The translations under genes were made by a program, and so were the position numbers. DNA of 64,000 bases from Roseivivax jejudonensis (lineage in GTDB: Bacteria > Pseudomonadota > Alphaproteobacteria > Rhodobacterales > Rhodobacteraceae), in contig NZ_FWFK01000004.1 of assembly GCF_900172265.1 (NCBI RefSeq), positions 124,001 through 188,000 on the forward strand, read 5' to 3'. Positions 52,914-62,111 of this stretch are shown in pieces. The notes under the pieces were generated by a model, which made no database searches, was not told the DNA's origin, and saw only the letters and a program-made list of their open reading frames with translations. Numbering within the stretch: position 1 is the stretch's first letter; every line of letters begins with the position of its first letter.

Positions 52914-54806
52914 ATGACCTATGCCGAGGTGTATTCCGCCTGGAAGGCCGATCCCGAAGCGTTCTGGATGGAGCAGGCCCGCGCCATCGACTGGGACCGC
53001 GCGCCGTCCCGGGCGCTGACCGAAACCGGCGACGGGCTCCATGCGTGGTTTGCCGACGGCCTCGTCAACACCTGCTGGAACGCGGTGGACCGCCACGTGG
53101 AGGCCGGCCGCGGCGAGCAGACCGCGATCATCCACGACAGCCCGGTCACCGGCACCAAGCGCTGGATCTCCTATGTCGAGCTGCGCAACCGGGTCGCCAC
53201 GCTCGCCGGCGCGCTGCGCGCCAAGGGCGTCGAGAAGGGCGACCGCGTCATCATCTACATGCCGATGATCCCCGAGGCGCTCGAGGCGATGCTCGCCTGC
53301 GCCCGTCTCGGCGCGATCCACTCGGTCGTGTTCGGCGGCTTCGCGGCGAGCGAGCTCGCCGTGCGCATCGACGACGCCAAGCCCAAGGCGATCATCGCCG
53401 CGAGCTGCGGGATCGAACCGGGCCGCACCGTGCACTACAAGCCGCTGCTCGACGGCGCGATCGACCAGGCGACGCACAAGCCCGACTTCTGCGTCATCTT
53501 CCAGCGCGAACAGGAGGTGGCCGAGCTCACGCAGGGCCGCGACGTCAACTGGCACGGCTTCCAGTACGGGGTGGAGCCCGCCGACTGCGTGCCGGTCGAG
53601 GGCGATCACCCCGCCTACATCCTCTACACCTCCGGCACGACCGGGGCGCCCAAGGGCGTCGTGCGCCCAACCGGCGGCCATCTCGTCGCCCTCAACTGGA
53701 CGATGAAGAACATCTACGGCGTCGATCCGGGCGAGGTCTTCTGGGCCGCGTCCGATGTCGGCTGGGTCGTCGGCCACAGCTACATCTGCTACGCGCCGCT
53801 GATCCACGGCAACACCACCATCGTGTTCGAGGGCAAGCCCGTCGGCACCCCCGACCCGGGCACGTTCTGGCGGGTGATCTCCGAGCACAAGGTGCGCAGC
53901 TTCTTCACCGCGCCCACCGCCTTCCGCGCCGTGAAGCGCGAGGATCCCGACGGCGCGTTCATCGCCAAGTACGACCTCTCGGCGCTCCGCGCGATCTACC
54001 TCGCCGGCGAACGCGCCGATCCCGACACGATCGAATGGACCCACGAGAAGACCGGCAAGCCCGTCTACGACCATTGGTGGCAGACCGAGACCGGCTGGAC
54101 CATCGCCGGCATGCCCGCCGGGATCGAGACGCTGCCGGTAAAGATCGGCTCGCCCACGGTGGCGATGCCGGGCTACGACATCCGCATCCTCGCCGAGGAC
54201 GGCACCGAGAAACCGGCCGGCGAACTGGGCGCCATCGCGATCAGGCTGCCGCTGCCGCCGGGCACGCTGCCCACGCTGTGGAACGCAGGGGACCGCTTTC
54301 GCAAATCCTACCTCACCACCTTCCCCGGCTACTACGAGACCGGCGATGCCGGGATGAAGGACGAGGACGGCTACCTCTGGATCATGGCCCGCACCGACGA
54401 CGTCATCAACGTCGCCGGCCACCGGCTGTCGACCGGCGGCATGGAAGAGGTGCTCGCCGCGCATCCCGACGTCGCCGAATGCGCCGTGATCGGCGTCCGG
54501 GACGAGCTCAAGGGCCAGCTCCCGATGGGCTTCGTCTGCCTGACCAAGGGCGTGAACCGCCCCGCCGAGGAGATCGAGGGCGAATGCGTGAAGCTCGTGC
54601 GCGACCGCATCGGCCCGGTCGCCGCGTTCAAGCTCTGCAAGGTGGTCGACCGCCTGCCCAAGACCCGTTCGGGCAAGATCCTGCGCCGCACGATGGCGGC
54701 GATCGCCGACGGCGATGACTTCAAGACGCCGGCGACGATCGACGACCCGGCCATTCTCGACGAGATCCGCGAGGGCGTGTCGGCGATGGGCTACCCCCGC
54801 GGCTGA
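52914..54806 (+). CDS. prpE: Propionyl-CoA synthetase PrpE
   Basis: PrpE activates propionate to propionyl-CoA through propionyl-AMP. The 630-residue ANL enzyme begins TYAEVYSAWKADPEAFWMEQARAIDW, the acetyl/propionyl-CoA synthetase head. It has IYMPMIPEALEAMLACARLGAIHSVVFGGF, YILYTSGTTGAPKGVVRPTGGHLVAL, DVGWVVGHSYICYAPLIHG, YDHWWQTETGW and TRSGKILRRTMA with the acetylatable Lys. WWQTETGW and overall pattern favour propionate over acetate, but both use the same fold. A strong GAGGAGGAGG ribosome site precedes the ATG. TTTGCAAA palindromes lie 100-190 bases upstream. Confidence 0.93.
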   Translation: MTYAEVYSAWKADPEAFWMEQARAIDWDRAPSRALTETGDGLHAWFADGLVNTCWNAVDRHVEAGRGEQTAIIHDSPVTGTKRWISYVELRNRVATLAGALRAKGVEKGDRVIIYMPMIPEALEAMLACARLGAIHSVVFGGFAASELAVRIDDAKPKAIIAASCGIEPGRTVHYKPLLDGAIDQATHKPDFCVIFQREQEVAELTQGRDVNWHGFQYGVEPADCVPVEGDHPAYILYTSGTTGAPKGVVRPTGGHLVALNWTMKNIYGVDPGEVFWAASDVGWVVGHSYICYAPLIHGNTTIVFEGKPVGTPDPGTFWRVISEHKVRSFFTAPTAFRAVKREDPDGAFIAKYDLSALRAIYLAGERADPDTIEWTHEKTGKPVYDHWWQTETGWTIAGMPAGIETLPVKIGSPTVAMPGYDIRILAEDGTEKPAGELGAIAIRLPLPPGTLPTLWNAGDRFRKSYLTTFPGYYETGDAGMKDEDGYLWIMARTDDVINVAGHRLSTGGMEEVLAAHPDVAECAVIGVRDELKGQLPMGFVCLTKGVNRPAEEIEGECVKLVRDRIGPVAAFKLCKVVDRLPKTRSGKILRRTMAAIADGDDFKTPATIDDPAILDEIREGVSAMGYPRG

Positions 54807-54998
54807 CTTCGAACGGCGGGCCGCAAGCAACGTTCGCGCGAGCGCGCCGCGGCGGCACACGTCCGCCGTGCGCCGGCACGCGCCCCGCGGCTTTCCGCCA
54901 CCTGCGGACTCGCGATGCGAGACGTGCGGCGCGCCCGGCCTAAAATACGATCACGGCCCGCGGCCCCGCGGCACCGACTCACGTGAATGGAGCGCACG

Positions 54999-56198
54999 AT
55001 GACCGACGATCTGACTCCCGACTTCGACGACGACGACACCCGCCAGGCACAGCAGGCGGCCCTGTTCCGCGCCGCGGACGACGACGACCGCGACGATGAC
55101 TTCGATGATGACGACGATGATGACGAGGATGACGACGACGATCGCGCAGAGATCGACGACGACCGGGACGACGATGACGATGATGACGACGATCGGGACG
55201 ACATCGACGATGACGATGACGATGACGATGACGACGATCTAGATGATCGTGACGACGACGACGACGACGACGATGACGACGACGATGACGATGACGACGA
55301 TCTAGATGATCGCGACGACGACGACGACGATGACGATGACGATGATGACGACGACGATGATGACGACGACGACGATGATGACGACGACGACGATGATGAC
55401 GACGACGATGACGACGACGGCCCCTTCGCCGGTCGTGACTTCGACGGCGCGATCTACGGCACGCCCGGCACGGACGACATCGTCGGCACCGACGGCAACG
55501 ACATCATCGGCGGCGGCGACGGCGACGACACGATCGACGGCGGCGACGGCAACGACGCCATCGGCGGCGGGTTCGGCGACGACCTGATCCGCGGCGGCGA
55601 CGGCAACGACATCATCGGATCCGGCGTCGGCGACGACATCGCCTTCGGCGGCGACGGCAACGACATCGTCAACGGCGGTGCCGGGGACGACGATCTCTAC
55701 GGCGAGGACGGCGACGACATCTCCGGCGCCAGCTTCGGCAACGACCGGTCCGACGGCGGCGAGGGCGACGATGCGCTCGGCGGCGGCTTCGGCATGGACA
55801 CGATCGACGGCGGCGACGGCGACGACGTGATCGGCGGCGGGTTCGGCAACGACCTGCTCTCGGGCGGCGACGGCGACGATTTCGTCGCCGGCGGCGGACG
55901 CAACGACACGCTCTCCGGCGGCGATGGCGACGACACGCTGAACGGCGGCCGGGACGACGACGTGCTGACCGGCGGCGACGACAGCGACACCTTCGTGTTC
56001 CGCGTCAATGCCGGCGAGTCCGACACCGTCACCGACTTCGATCTCGAGGAGGACGCGCTGATCGTGAACGGCGCGGTCGGCGCGGTCTCGATCACCGACA
56101 CCGCCGACGGCGCGCTGGTGAGCGTGGACGACCACGAGATCCTGTTCGAAGGGCTCACGGCCGCCGATCTCGGTGCCGCCGACATCACCTTCGTCTGA
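54999..56198 (+). CDS. Asp-rich RTX-type calcium-binding protein
   Basis: A 399-residue protein with an extreme composition. Residues 27-140 are almost only Asp with a few Arg, Leu, Ile, Phe and Glu; residues 106-140 are 35 Asp in a row. From about 145 to 340 are RTX nonapeptides (GTDGNDIIGGG, GGDGDDTIDGG and variants), which bind calcium. The last ~60 residues (FRVNAGESDTVTDFDLEEDALIVNG) are the usual C-terminal serralysin-like cap and secretion signal for type I export. No toxin or enzyme domain or transporter is nearby. The start is the second ATG, with GGAG 6 bases upstream. Confidence 0.85.
   Translation: MTDDLTPDFDDDDTRQAQQAALFRAADDDDRDDDFDDDDDDDEDDDDDRAEIDDDRDDDDDDDDDRDDIDDDDDDDDDDDLDDRDDDDDDDDDDDDDDDDDLDDRDDDDDDDDDDDDDDDDDDDDDDDDDDDDDDDDDDDGPFAGRDFDGAIYGTPGTDDIVGTDGNDIIGGGDGDDTIDGGDGNDAIGGGFGDDLIRGGDGNDIIGSGVGDDIAFGGDGNDIVNGGAGDDDLYGEDGDDISGASFGNDRSDGGEGDDALGGGFGMDTIDGGDGDDVIGGGFGNDLLSGGDGDDFVAGGGRNDTLSGGDGDDTLNGGRDDDVLTGGDDSDTFVFRVNAGESDTVTDFDLEEDALIVNGAVGAVSITDTADGALVSVDDHEILFEGLTAADLGAADITFV
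55080..55418 (+). repeat. GAC/GAT microsatellite encoding poly-Asp
   Basis: About 340 bases made of alternating GAC and GAT codons. It contains a 63-base duplication marked by the rare CTAGAT word at 55239 and 55302, which gives two LDDR breaks 21 residues apart. GAT is used far more here than elsewhere, where GAC dominates. Confidence 0.85.
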
Positions 56199-56237
56199 GG
56201 CAATGGCGCGGAGCGGCCCTGCGCCGCTCCGCGTCCC

Positions 56238-56735
56238 CTACCGCCGCACGCCGTCGAGCAATTGCGGCGACACGCGCTCGTGGCCGTGCAGCACGGTGAA
56301 CACCCCCGTCGATTCGACAACCGCGGCCTGCACGCGGCGTATGTCGCCGACGTTCTCGTCGCGCAGTTTCGCCCACAGGTCCGCGCGCGTCATGTCGGCC
56401 TTCTCGAGGTTGCGGTCGAGGATCTCGCCGTTTTCCATCACCAGCAGCGGGCCGTTGTCGATCGTGTTCTCGGCGAACCGCCAATGCGTCCGGATCGGCG
56501 CCACCACCATCTGCCAGATGAAGATCGCCAGCAGCGCCGCGACCGGCACCCAGATCGGCCGGTCCGTCGACATCAGGCCGCTCGACACGACCGACCCCAT
56601 CGCCACCGTCACCGCGAAGTCGAAACCCGACAGCTTGGAGAACGAGCGCAGGCCGAAGACCCGCGACATCGCGATCACCACCGCCATCAGGATGAAGACG
56701 CGCAGCAGCGCGTCGCCCAGAACGGCCAGCGTCAT
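56238..56735 (-). CDS. DUF421 (YetF-type) membrane protein
   Basis: A 165-residue protein with three N-terminal helices (LLRVFILMAVVIAMSRVFGL, FDFAVTVAMGSVVSSGLM and WVPVAALLAIFIWQM). A cytoplasmic domain follows, NGPLLVMENGEILDRNLEKADMTRADLWAKLRDENV, that is typical of DUF421/YetF. Function unknown; relatives occur in stress regulons. It overlaps the DUF4396 gene by ATGA. Confidence 0.9.
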   Translation of the reverse strand: MTLAVLGDALLRVFILMAVVIAMSRVFGLRSFSKLSGFDFAVTVAMGSVVSSGLMSTDRPIWVPVAALLAIFIWQMVVAPIRTHWRFAENTIDNGPLLVMENGEILDRNLEKADMTRADLWAKLRDENVGDIRRVQAAVVESTGVFTVLHGHERVSPQLLDGVRR

Positions 56736-57478
56736 GTCCCTGCGCTCCGGCCCGGGGCGTCCGGCCCGTCGCTCCGCGCGCCGTCACCGCCGGCCGTGTG
56801 GTCGTTTCCGGCGCCGTGCGCCCCGTGATCTGTGTTCCTGGGATCCATCATGCCCTCCTTCACCCCGCGCGAGATCAGCCAGACGTTCACTGGCCATGCC
56901 ACGAACAGGCCGCAGCTCAGCGACACGATCAAGGCCGACCAGAATCGCGGCTCACCCATCGTCGCCTCGGCCGACAGGATCAGCGACACGCCGATCGCCG
57001 TGACCTCCATCACCGTGATCGACGGCGTCTCGGCGAGCGCCGCGTCCTTCAGCGCCTGCCCCACCGGCGTGCCGCCCTGCACCAGCGGCCCGACCGTCAG
57101 CGCGAACCCGAAGACGTAGGCGAGCGTGAAGGTCGTGACCGCCACCGGCCACGTGCCGAGCGCCAGGATGCCCGCGGCCAGCGTCACGCCGATGATCTCG
57201 CCCATGCCGCAGCCCGAGTAGCAATGCGCGACGGACCGCATCCCGCGCCGCGCCAGCGTGTCGCGCGGGATCTCCTTTCGCCCGGACCAGCGGTAGACCA
57301 TCAGGCCGATCGGCCCGGAATAGAGCACGGTCAGCGCCCAGACGACCTTCATCAGAGGCATCAGGTGGGCGTTGCGGGTGCGAAGGTCGCGGATGGTCCA
57401 GATCAGCGACGGGACCATCGCCAGCACCCAAAGGGCGAGGACCAGCGGGGAATCGAGAAGGGAAGTCAACGTGTCCAT
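56732..57478 (-). CDS. DUF4396 membrane protein
   Basis: A 248-residue protein with about six helices. ALTVLYSGPIGLMVYRWSGRKE, SVAHCYSGCGMGEIIGVTLAAGILAL and TFTLAYVFGFALTVGPLVQGG match DUF4396, a family of copper- or redox-like membrane proteins of unknown role; the HCYSGCGMGE segment with two Cys is conserved. The C-terminal tail is Gly/His/Asp-rich. A GGAAC-N18-CGTT pattern lies just upstream (57513-57487 on the minus strand), one base too long for EcfG. Confidence 0.85.
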   Translation of the reverse strand: MDTLTSLLDSPLVLALWVLAMVPSLIWTIRDLRTRNAHLMPLMKVVWALTVLYSGPIGLMVYRWSGRKEIPRDTLARRGMRSVAHCYSGCGMGEIIGVTLAAGILALGTWPVAVTTFTLAYVFGFALTVGPLVQGGTPVGQALKDAALAETPSITVMEVTAIGVSLILSAEATMGEPRFWSALIVSLSCGLFVAWPVNVWLISRGVKEGMMDPRNTDHGAHGAGNDHTAGGDGARSDGPDAPGRSAGT

Positions 57479-57532
57479 GCCCAGCCAACGCCGCGGCGCG
57501 GCGTCACGGTTCCGGCGCGCCCGGCCCGGCGA

Positions 57533-58294
57533 TCAGACGAACTGTTCGCGGATCAACCGTTCCTCCAGCCCGTGCCCGGGATCGAACAGCACCCGGTGGG
57601 CGATCGCAGGCTCCGATCGGATGTCCACCTGCACCACGTCGCGCACCGACCGCGAGTCGGCCTCGGCCATGACCGGCCGCTTCTCGCCGCCCAGCACGTC
57701 GAACCGCACCTCGGCCGCCTTCGGCAGCAGCGCGCCCCGCCAGCGCCGCGGCCGGAACGCCGCCATCGCCGTCAGCGCGAGCACGTCCGCCCCGATCGGC
57801 AGGATCGGCCCGTGGGCCGAGTAGTTGTAGGCGGTCGACCCCGCCGGGGTGGCCACCAGCGCGCCGTCGCAGACCAGCTCCGACATCCGCAACCGCCCGT
57901 CGACGCTGATCCGCAGGCGCGCCGCCTGCGGCCCCTGCCGCAAGAGCGACACCTCGTTGATCGCCAGGGCCTCGTGCACCGCGCCGTCCACGCTCTCCGC
58001 GCGCATCGACAGCGGGTTCAGCACCGCCTCCTCGGCGGCGGCCAGCCGCTCGGGCAGGTCGTGCTCGGAATAGGCGTTCATCAGGAACCCGACGGTGCCG
58101 CGGTTCATCCCGTAGACCGGCGCCTGCAGCGCCTGCGTGCGGTGCAGCGTGTGCAGCATGAAGCCGTCGCCGCCCAGCGCGACGATCACGTCGGCGCCCG
58201 CCTCGGCATGATCGCCGTAGGCACGCGTGAGCGCGGCGTGCGCCGACTGCGCGAGCGGCGCATTCGACGCGGCAAAGGCGATGCGGAGGCTCAT
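57533..58294 (-). CDS. nadK: NAD kinase
   Basis: NadK phosphorylates NAD to NADP. The 253-residue protein has [18 protein letters not shown] (the GGDG nucleotide site), [23 protein letters not shown] and [19 protein letters not shown], all typical. It is of usual bacterial length. The ATG is preceded by CAGG only weakly. It lies head to head with glyA with 295 bases between. Confidence 0.95.
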   Translation of the reverse strand: MSLRIAFAASNAPLAQSAHAALTRAYGDHAEAGADVIVALGGDGFMLHTLHRTQALQAPVYGMNRGTVGFLMNAYSEHDLPERLAAAEEAVLNPLSMRAESVDGAVHEALAINEVSLLRQGPQAARLRISVDGRLRMSELVCDGALVATPAGSTAYNYSAHGPILPIGADVLALTAMAAFRPRRWRGALLPKAAEVRFDVLGGEKRPVMAEADSRSVRDVVQVDIRSEPAIAHRVLFDPGHGLEERLIREQFV

Positions 58295-58402
58295 CAGGCC
58301 GCGTGTTTCCTGTCCCGGTCGGTCTGGCGCCGAAACAAGCACATGTTTTCCCGGCTGGCCAGCGATGCGCGCCCGCGTCGCGGCCGTCACGTCGCATTCC
58401 CC

Positions 58403-58433
58403 TTGCCAGCCGTCGCCCCCGGGGGTGTATACA
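58403..58433 (+). promoter_or_regulatory. Candidate glyA promoter
   Basis: TTGCCA at 58403-58408 and TATACA at 58428-58433 (spacer 19), or TGTATA at 58426 (spacer 17). The -35 is good; spacing makes the call moderate. Confidence 0.4.
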
Positions 58434-58449
58434 GGCGAAGAAGGCCGTA

Positions 58450-58465
58450 GTTTCCGATCGGAAAC
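58450..58465. promoter_or_regulatory. Perfect 16-base palindrome before glyA
   Basis: GTTTCCGATCGGAAAC, a perfect palindrome and less GC-rich than its surroundings, about 10 to 25 bases after the likely transcription start and 125 bases before the glyA ATG. The position suits a repressor operator or a leader hairpin. Confidence 0.5.
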
Positions 58466-58589
58466 ACGCGCTCCCCGCCGGCGCGCCAGGACGCGCCACC
58501 GGGCCGTCCGCCGGCCCCGCGCGGGCAGCCGAACCGACGCCACCGGACCGGGCACCACCACGCCGCCCGGCCCAGACCAGGAGAGACAG

Positions 58590-59879
58590 ATGAACATCAC
58601 CCACCGCGACACCGGCTTCTTCACCGACACGCTGGCCGAGCGCGACCCCGAGCTCTTCGCCGCGATGGAGGGCGAACTCGGTCGCCAGCGCGACGAGATC
58701 GAGCTCATCGCCTCCGAGAACATCGCCTCCCGCGCCGTGATGGAGGCGCAGGGCGGCGTGATGACCAACAAGTACGCCGAAGGCTACCCGGGCAAGCGCT
58801 ACTACGGCGGGTGCCAGTGGGTCGATGTCGCCGAGAACCTCGCCATCGCGCGCGCGACCGAGCTCTTCGGCTGCGGCTATGCCAACGTCCAGCCGAACTC
58901 CGGCAGCCAGGCCAACCAGGGCGTGTTCACCGCGCTCCTGCAGCCCGGCGATACGATTCTCGGCATGAGCCTCGACGCCGGCGGCCACCTGACCCACGGC
59001 GCCAAGCCGAACCAGTCGGGCAAGTGGTTCAACGCCGTGCAGTACGGCGTCCGGCAGGAGGACGAACGGCTCGACTACGACCAGGTCGCGGCGCTCGCGG
59101 CCGAGCACAAGCCGAAGATGATCATCGCCGGCGGCTCCGCCATCCCCCGCATCATCGACTTCCCCAAGATGCGCGAGATCGCCGACAACGTCGGCGCCTA
59201 CCTGCTGGTCGACATGGCGCACTTCGCCGGCCTCGTGGCCTCGGGGCACTACCCCTCGCCGTTCCCGCACGCCCATGTCGCCACCACGACCACGCACAAG
59301 ACCCTGCGCGGCCCCCGCGGCGGCATGATCCTCACCGATGACGAGGCCATCGCCAAGAAGATCAATTCCGCGATCTTCCCCGGCATCCAGGGCGGGCCCC
59401 TGATGCACGTCATCGCCGCCAAGGCCGTCGCCTTCGGCGAGGCGCTGCGCCCCGAGTTCAAGACCTACCAGGGCCAGGTGATCGCCAACGCGCAGGCGCT
59501 CGGCGAGCGGCTAATCGCCGGCGGGCTCGGCTGCGTCACCGGCGGCACCGACACCCACCTCGTGCTCGTGGACCTGCGGCCCAAGGGCGTGAAGGGCAAC
59601 GCCACCGAGGTCGCGCTCGGCCGCGCGCACATCACCTGCAACAAGAACGGCGTGCCGTTCGACCCCGAGAAACCGACCGTCACCTCGGGCATCCGCCTCG
59701 GCACGCCCGCCGGCACCACCCGCGGCTTCGCCGAGGACGAGTTCCGCCAGATCGCCGACTGGATCGTCGAGGTCGTGGACGGGCTCGCGGTCTCCGACGA
59801 CACCACCGCGGTCGAAACGAAGGTGCGCGGCGAGGTGGGCGAGATGCTCGCCCGCTTCCCGATCTACCCGGGCCTCTGA
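58590..59879 (+). CDS. glyA: Serine hydroxymethyltransferase
   Basis: GlyA converts serine and tetrahydrofolate to glycine and methylene-tetrahydrofolate, the main source of one-carbon units. The 429-residue protein is normal: [80 protein letters not shown], then [17 protein letters not shown] with the PLP Lys. GGAG lies 9 bases before the ATG. The 5' region has a palindrome and promoter candidate, so transcription may be controlled. Confidence 0.97.
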   Translation: MNITHRDTGFFTDTLAERDPELFAAMEGELGRQRDEIELIASENIASRAVMEAQGGVMTNKYAEGYPGKRYYGGCQWVDVAENLAIARATELFGCGYANVQPNSGSQANQGVFTALLQPGDTILGMSLDAGGHLTHGAKPNQSGKWFNAVQYGVRQEDERLDYDQVAALAAEHKPKMIIAGGSAIPRIIDFPKMREIADNVGAYLLVDMAHFAGLVASGHYPSPFPHAHVATTTTHKTLRGPRGGMILTDDEAIAKKINSAIFPGIQGGPLMHVIAAKAVAFGEALRPEFKTYQGQVIANAQALGERLIAGGLGCVTGGTDTHLVLVDLRPKGVKGNATEVALGRAHITCNKNGVPFDPEKPTVTSGIRLGTPAGTTRGFAEDEFRQIADWIVEVVDGLAVSDDTTAVETKVRGEVGEMLARFPIYPGL

Positions 59880-59886
59880 CGGCCCG

Positions 59887-59923
59887 CGCGCCCGGCGGCG
59901 GACCTCTTGCCGCCCCGGGCGCG
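59887..59923 (+). terminator. Strong hairpin behind glyA
   Basis: CGCGCCCGG/CCGGGCGCG outer stem plus GGCGG/CCGCC inner stem, one bulged C, around ACCTCTTG, 8 bases after the stop. No T run follows. Confidence 0.45.
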
Positions 59924-59988
59924 TTGCCGGGTCACAGGCGGGCGCGGTCCCCGCGCCTGCCCGTCGATCAGCAAGAGGATCCGATCCC

Positions 59989-60399
59989 ATGGAAATCAGC
60001 CGTGCCGGCACCCGCCCGTCCGAAGCCGCGAACTCCGACTACTTCACCGGCCAGGTGCGCTTCGACCCGGTCACGCGCCCGCGCGACCCTGCGCGCCACG
60101 CCGCGCTCGTCGTCACGTTCGAGCCCGGCGCGCGCACCAACTGGCACACCCACCCGCTCGGCCAGACGCTGTTCGTGCTCTCGGGCGCGGGCCTCGCGCA
60201 GACCGAGGGCGGCCCCGTCCACCGCCTGCGCCCCGGCGACAGCGTGTGGTTTCCGCCGAACCAGAAGCACTGGCACGGCGCCGGCCCAGACACCGCGATG
60301 AGCCACATGGCGATCCAGGAGGCCGAGGACGGCCGCGCCGCCGACTGGCTCGAGCCGGTGTCCGACGCCGACTACAACTCTCCCCCGACCGACGACTAG
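59989..60399 (+). CDS. Cupin domain protein
   Basis: A 136-residue single cupin. The two motifs are FEPGARTNWHTHPLGQTLFVLSG (metal His pair and Glu/Gln position) and LRPGDSVWFPPNQKHWHGAGP (third His). It resembles small cupins associated with carboxymuconolactone decarboxylase-like proteins, but there is none next to it here. Metal and substrate are unknown. It follows glyA by 109 bases, beyond a hairpin. Confidence 0.88.
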   Translation: MEISRAGTRPSEAANSDYFTGQVRFDPVTRPRDPARHAALVVTFEPGARTNWHTHPLGQTLFVLSGAGLAQTEGGPVHRLRPGDSVWFPPNQKHWHGAGPDTAMSHMAIQEAEDGRAADWLEPVSDADYNSPPTDD

Positions 60400-60416
60400 G
60401 CGGTCCGATGGGCTCC

Positions 60417-60441
60417 GGCGCGGCTCAGACGAAGCCGCGCC
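60417..60441 (+). terminator. Hairpin between convergent cupin and membrane protein genes
   Basis: GGCGCGGCT (60417-60425) pairs with AGCCGCGCC (60433-60441) around a 7-base loop. It overlaps the 3' end of the minus-strand gene and may end the cupin transcript. Confidence 0.4.
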
Positions 60442-60808
60442 AGCGCAGGACGGCGATCAGCAGCACGATAAGGATCAGCGCGTTCGCAGCCAGAGTGCCC
60501 GCGATGCCGAGGAGCTTCCCGCGCCGCCGGTCCGCCACGTCGATCGCCGTCAGGTGCGCCTCGGCCCGGGCGATCGCCGCGTCCACGCGCGGATCCTCGG
60601 CCAGCACGCGCAGGCGAGGATGCCCGGCAAGATGCGCGGCCTCGGCCACCCGCGCGAGGTCGGCGCGCACGCCACGCGGAAGCTCGCGCCCCGCCCACCG
60701 GGCCGCGCGGCCGAGCGGGCGCTTGCCGGTGCCCAGCCGCTCGGCCATCAGGGCTTCCAGCCGCGCCACCTTCGGCGCCAGGGTCTCGTCTCCGCGCATG
60801 GCGCGCAT
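60425..60808 (-). CDS. Hypothetical protein with C-terminal membrane helix
   Basis: A 127-residue protein I do not recognise. The N-terminal ~95 residues are helical and charged (ETLAPKVARLEALMAERLGTG, LARVAEAAHLAGHPRLRVLAEDPRVDAAIARAEAHLTAID). One C-terminal helix follows (LLGIAGTLAANALILIVLLIAVL), so it is tail-anchored with most of it in the cytoplasm. Start at ATG 60808; ATG 60799 also possible. Divergent from the hydrolase gene. Confidence 0.65.
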   Translation of the reverse strand: MRAMRGDETLAPKVARLEALMAERLGTGKRPLGRAARWAGRELPRGVRADLARVAEAAHLAGHPRLRVLAEDPRVDAAIARAEAHLTAIDVADRRRGKLLGIAGTLAANALILIVLLIAVLRWRGFV

Positions 60809-60930
60809 CCCTTGTCGTCTCCACGCATGATCGCGCGCCCCTTCGGTCGCACGCGGCGCACCATGCGATCCGCCCAAGGCCCGCGCAAGCCCTCTGGCGC
60901 CGCGCCGCGCCGCGGGCTACGCCTCTGGGC

Positions 60931-61695
60931 ATGAAGCTCAACACGATCACCCACGGCACCGCCACCGACGCGCCGACGCTCGTCATCGTCCACGGCCTCT
61001 TCGGCTCGGCCCGGAACTGGGGCGTGATCGCCAAGCGGCTGGCGGATACGCGCCGGGTCGTCGCCGTCGATCAGCGCAACCACGGCCAGAGCCCGTGGTC
61101 CGACGACCACGGCTACCCCGATCTCGCGGCGGATCTCGGCGCGCTCGTCGACGACATCGGCGGCCCCGTGGACATCGTCGGCCATTCGATGGGCGGCAAG
61201 GCGGCGATGGCGCTGGCCCTGACCCGGCCCGACACGCTGCGCCGGATCGTGGTCGCGGATATCGCGCCGGTCGCCTACGACCATTCGCAGATGGCCTATA
61301 TCGAGGCGATGCGCGCGGTGGATCTCGATCGCGTGGAAAAACGCTCGGACGCGGCGGCGCAACTATCCGGCACGGTGCCCGAACCGGCGCTGCAGAGCTT
61401 CTTCACCCAGTCGCTCGACGTCGGCAACAAGCGCTGGACGCTGAACCTCGACGCCCTCGCCGCCGAAATGGACAAGATCCTGGGCTGGCCGGGGATCGAG
61501 GGCCGCTTCGACGGCCCTGCCCTGTTCCTGACGGGCGGAGACAGTGACTACGTCGCGCCCGCCCACCGCGACACGATCCGCGAGGCGTTCCCGCGCGCAC
61601 GCTTTGCCGCGCTCAAGGGCGCGGGCCACTGGCTCCACGCCGAGAAACCGCGCGAATTCGAGGCGGCGGTGCGGGCCTTCCTCGACGCCGGCTGA
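60931..61695 (+). CDS. Alpha/beta-fold hydrolase (YbfF-like)
   Basis: A 254-residue alpha/beta hydrolase. LVIVHGLFGSARNWGVIAKRL is the oxyanion-hole segment, DIVGHSMGGKAAMALAL the nucleophile elbow with Ser, LFLTGGDSDYVAP the acid region and GAGHWLHAEKPREF the catalytic His. Closest in pattern to the YbfF esterase/thioesterase group, which hydrolyses acyl-CoA-like esters. Substrate not known. Confidence 0.9.
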   Translation: MKLNTITHGTATDAPTLVIVHGLFGSARNWGVIAKRLADTRRVVAVDQRNHGQSPWSDDHGYPDLAADLGALVDDIGGPVDIVGHSMGGKAAMALALTRPDTLRRIVVADIAPVAYDHSQMAYIEAMRAVDLDRVEKRSDAAAQLSGTVPEPALQSFFTQSLDVGNKRWTLNLDALAAEMDKILGWPGIEGRFDGPALFLTGGDSDYVAPAHRDTIREAFPRARFAALKGAGHWLHAEKPREFEAAVRAFLDAG

Positions 61696-61754
61696 TATCC
61701 GGCGGGCCGGTCAGCCGCTCCGCGATGACGCCCGCAAGACGCGTGGCCGCAGGC

Positions 61755-62111
61755 TCAGAGCCCGCGGCAGCTGCGCTCCGCGCGGCCCACGAAGGCCTTG
61801 TAGTTGCGCCACATCCGCTCGTGGTTCGGCCGATCCGACTGCCGGATCTCCTGCGCGCGATGCGGATCGCTGAAGAAGCTGACCGCCAGCCGCTGCTCCG
61901 CGTTCGACAGCGACTGGTCCGCCACCGACTGGATGCAACCGCACAGACGCGAATTGCGCTGCGCGCGATCGCTGCGCAGACACGCGGTCTTCATCGGTCC
62001 GCTGGCGAAGCTCGGGGTCGCGTAGCTCGCGCTGCGGGTCACGCTGTCGCGCGCACCACAGGCGGACAGCACGACCAGCGCCGCCGCCATCATCACGGGA
62101 ATTGCCTTCAT
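61755..62111 (-). CDS. Small lipoprotein of Rhodobacterales
   Basis: A 118-residue protein with a lipoprotein signal: MKAIPVMMAAALVVLSAC, the LSAC lipobox with Cys18. The mature part, CLRSDRAQRNSRLCGCIQSVADQSLSNAEQRLAVSFFSDPHRAQEIRQSDRPNHERMWRNYKAFVGRAERSC, is well structured with four Cys. Similar lipoproteins occur in Rhodobacteraceae and are sometimes mislabelled as transporters. Function unknown. Confidence 0.82.
   Translation of the reverse strand: MKAIPVMMAAALVVLSACGARDSVTRSASYATPSFASGPMKTACLRSDRAQRNSRLCGCIQSVADQSLSNAEQRLAVSFFSDPHRAQEIRQSDRPNHERMWRNYKAFVGRAERSCRGL

Noticed and set aside
55080-55418. The GAC/GAT repeat as a possible CRISPR array or origin iterons
   Set aside because: It has no spacers and is continuous in frame inside a protein gene with the RTX domain.
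55302-56135. Minus-strand Val/Ala/Ile-rich frame opposite the Asp-rich RTX gene
   Set aside because: It is the complement of GAC/GAT and GGC codons; the RTX pattern and ribosome site support the plus strand only.
58295-58589. A riboswitch in the glyA leader
   Set aside because: I looked for conserved cores of glycine, SAM/SAH or folate riboswitches and saw none; only the 16-base palindrome is clear.
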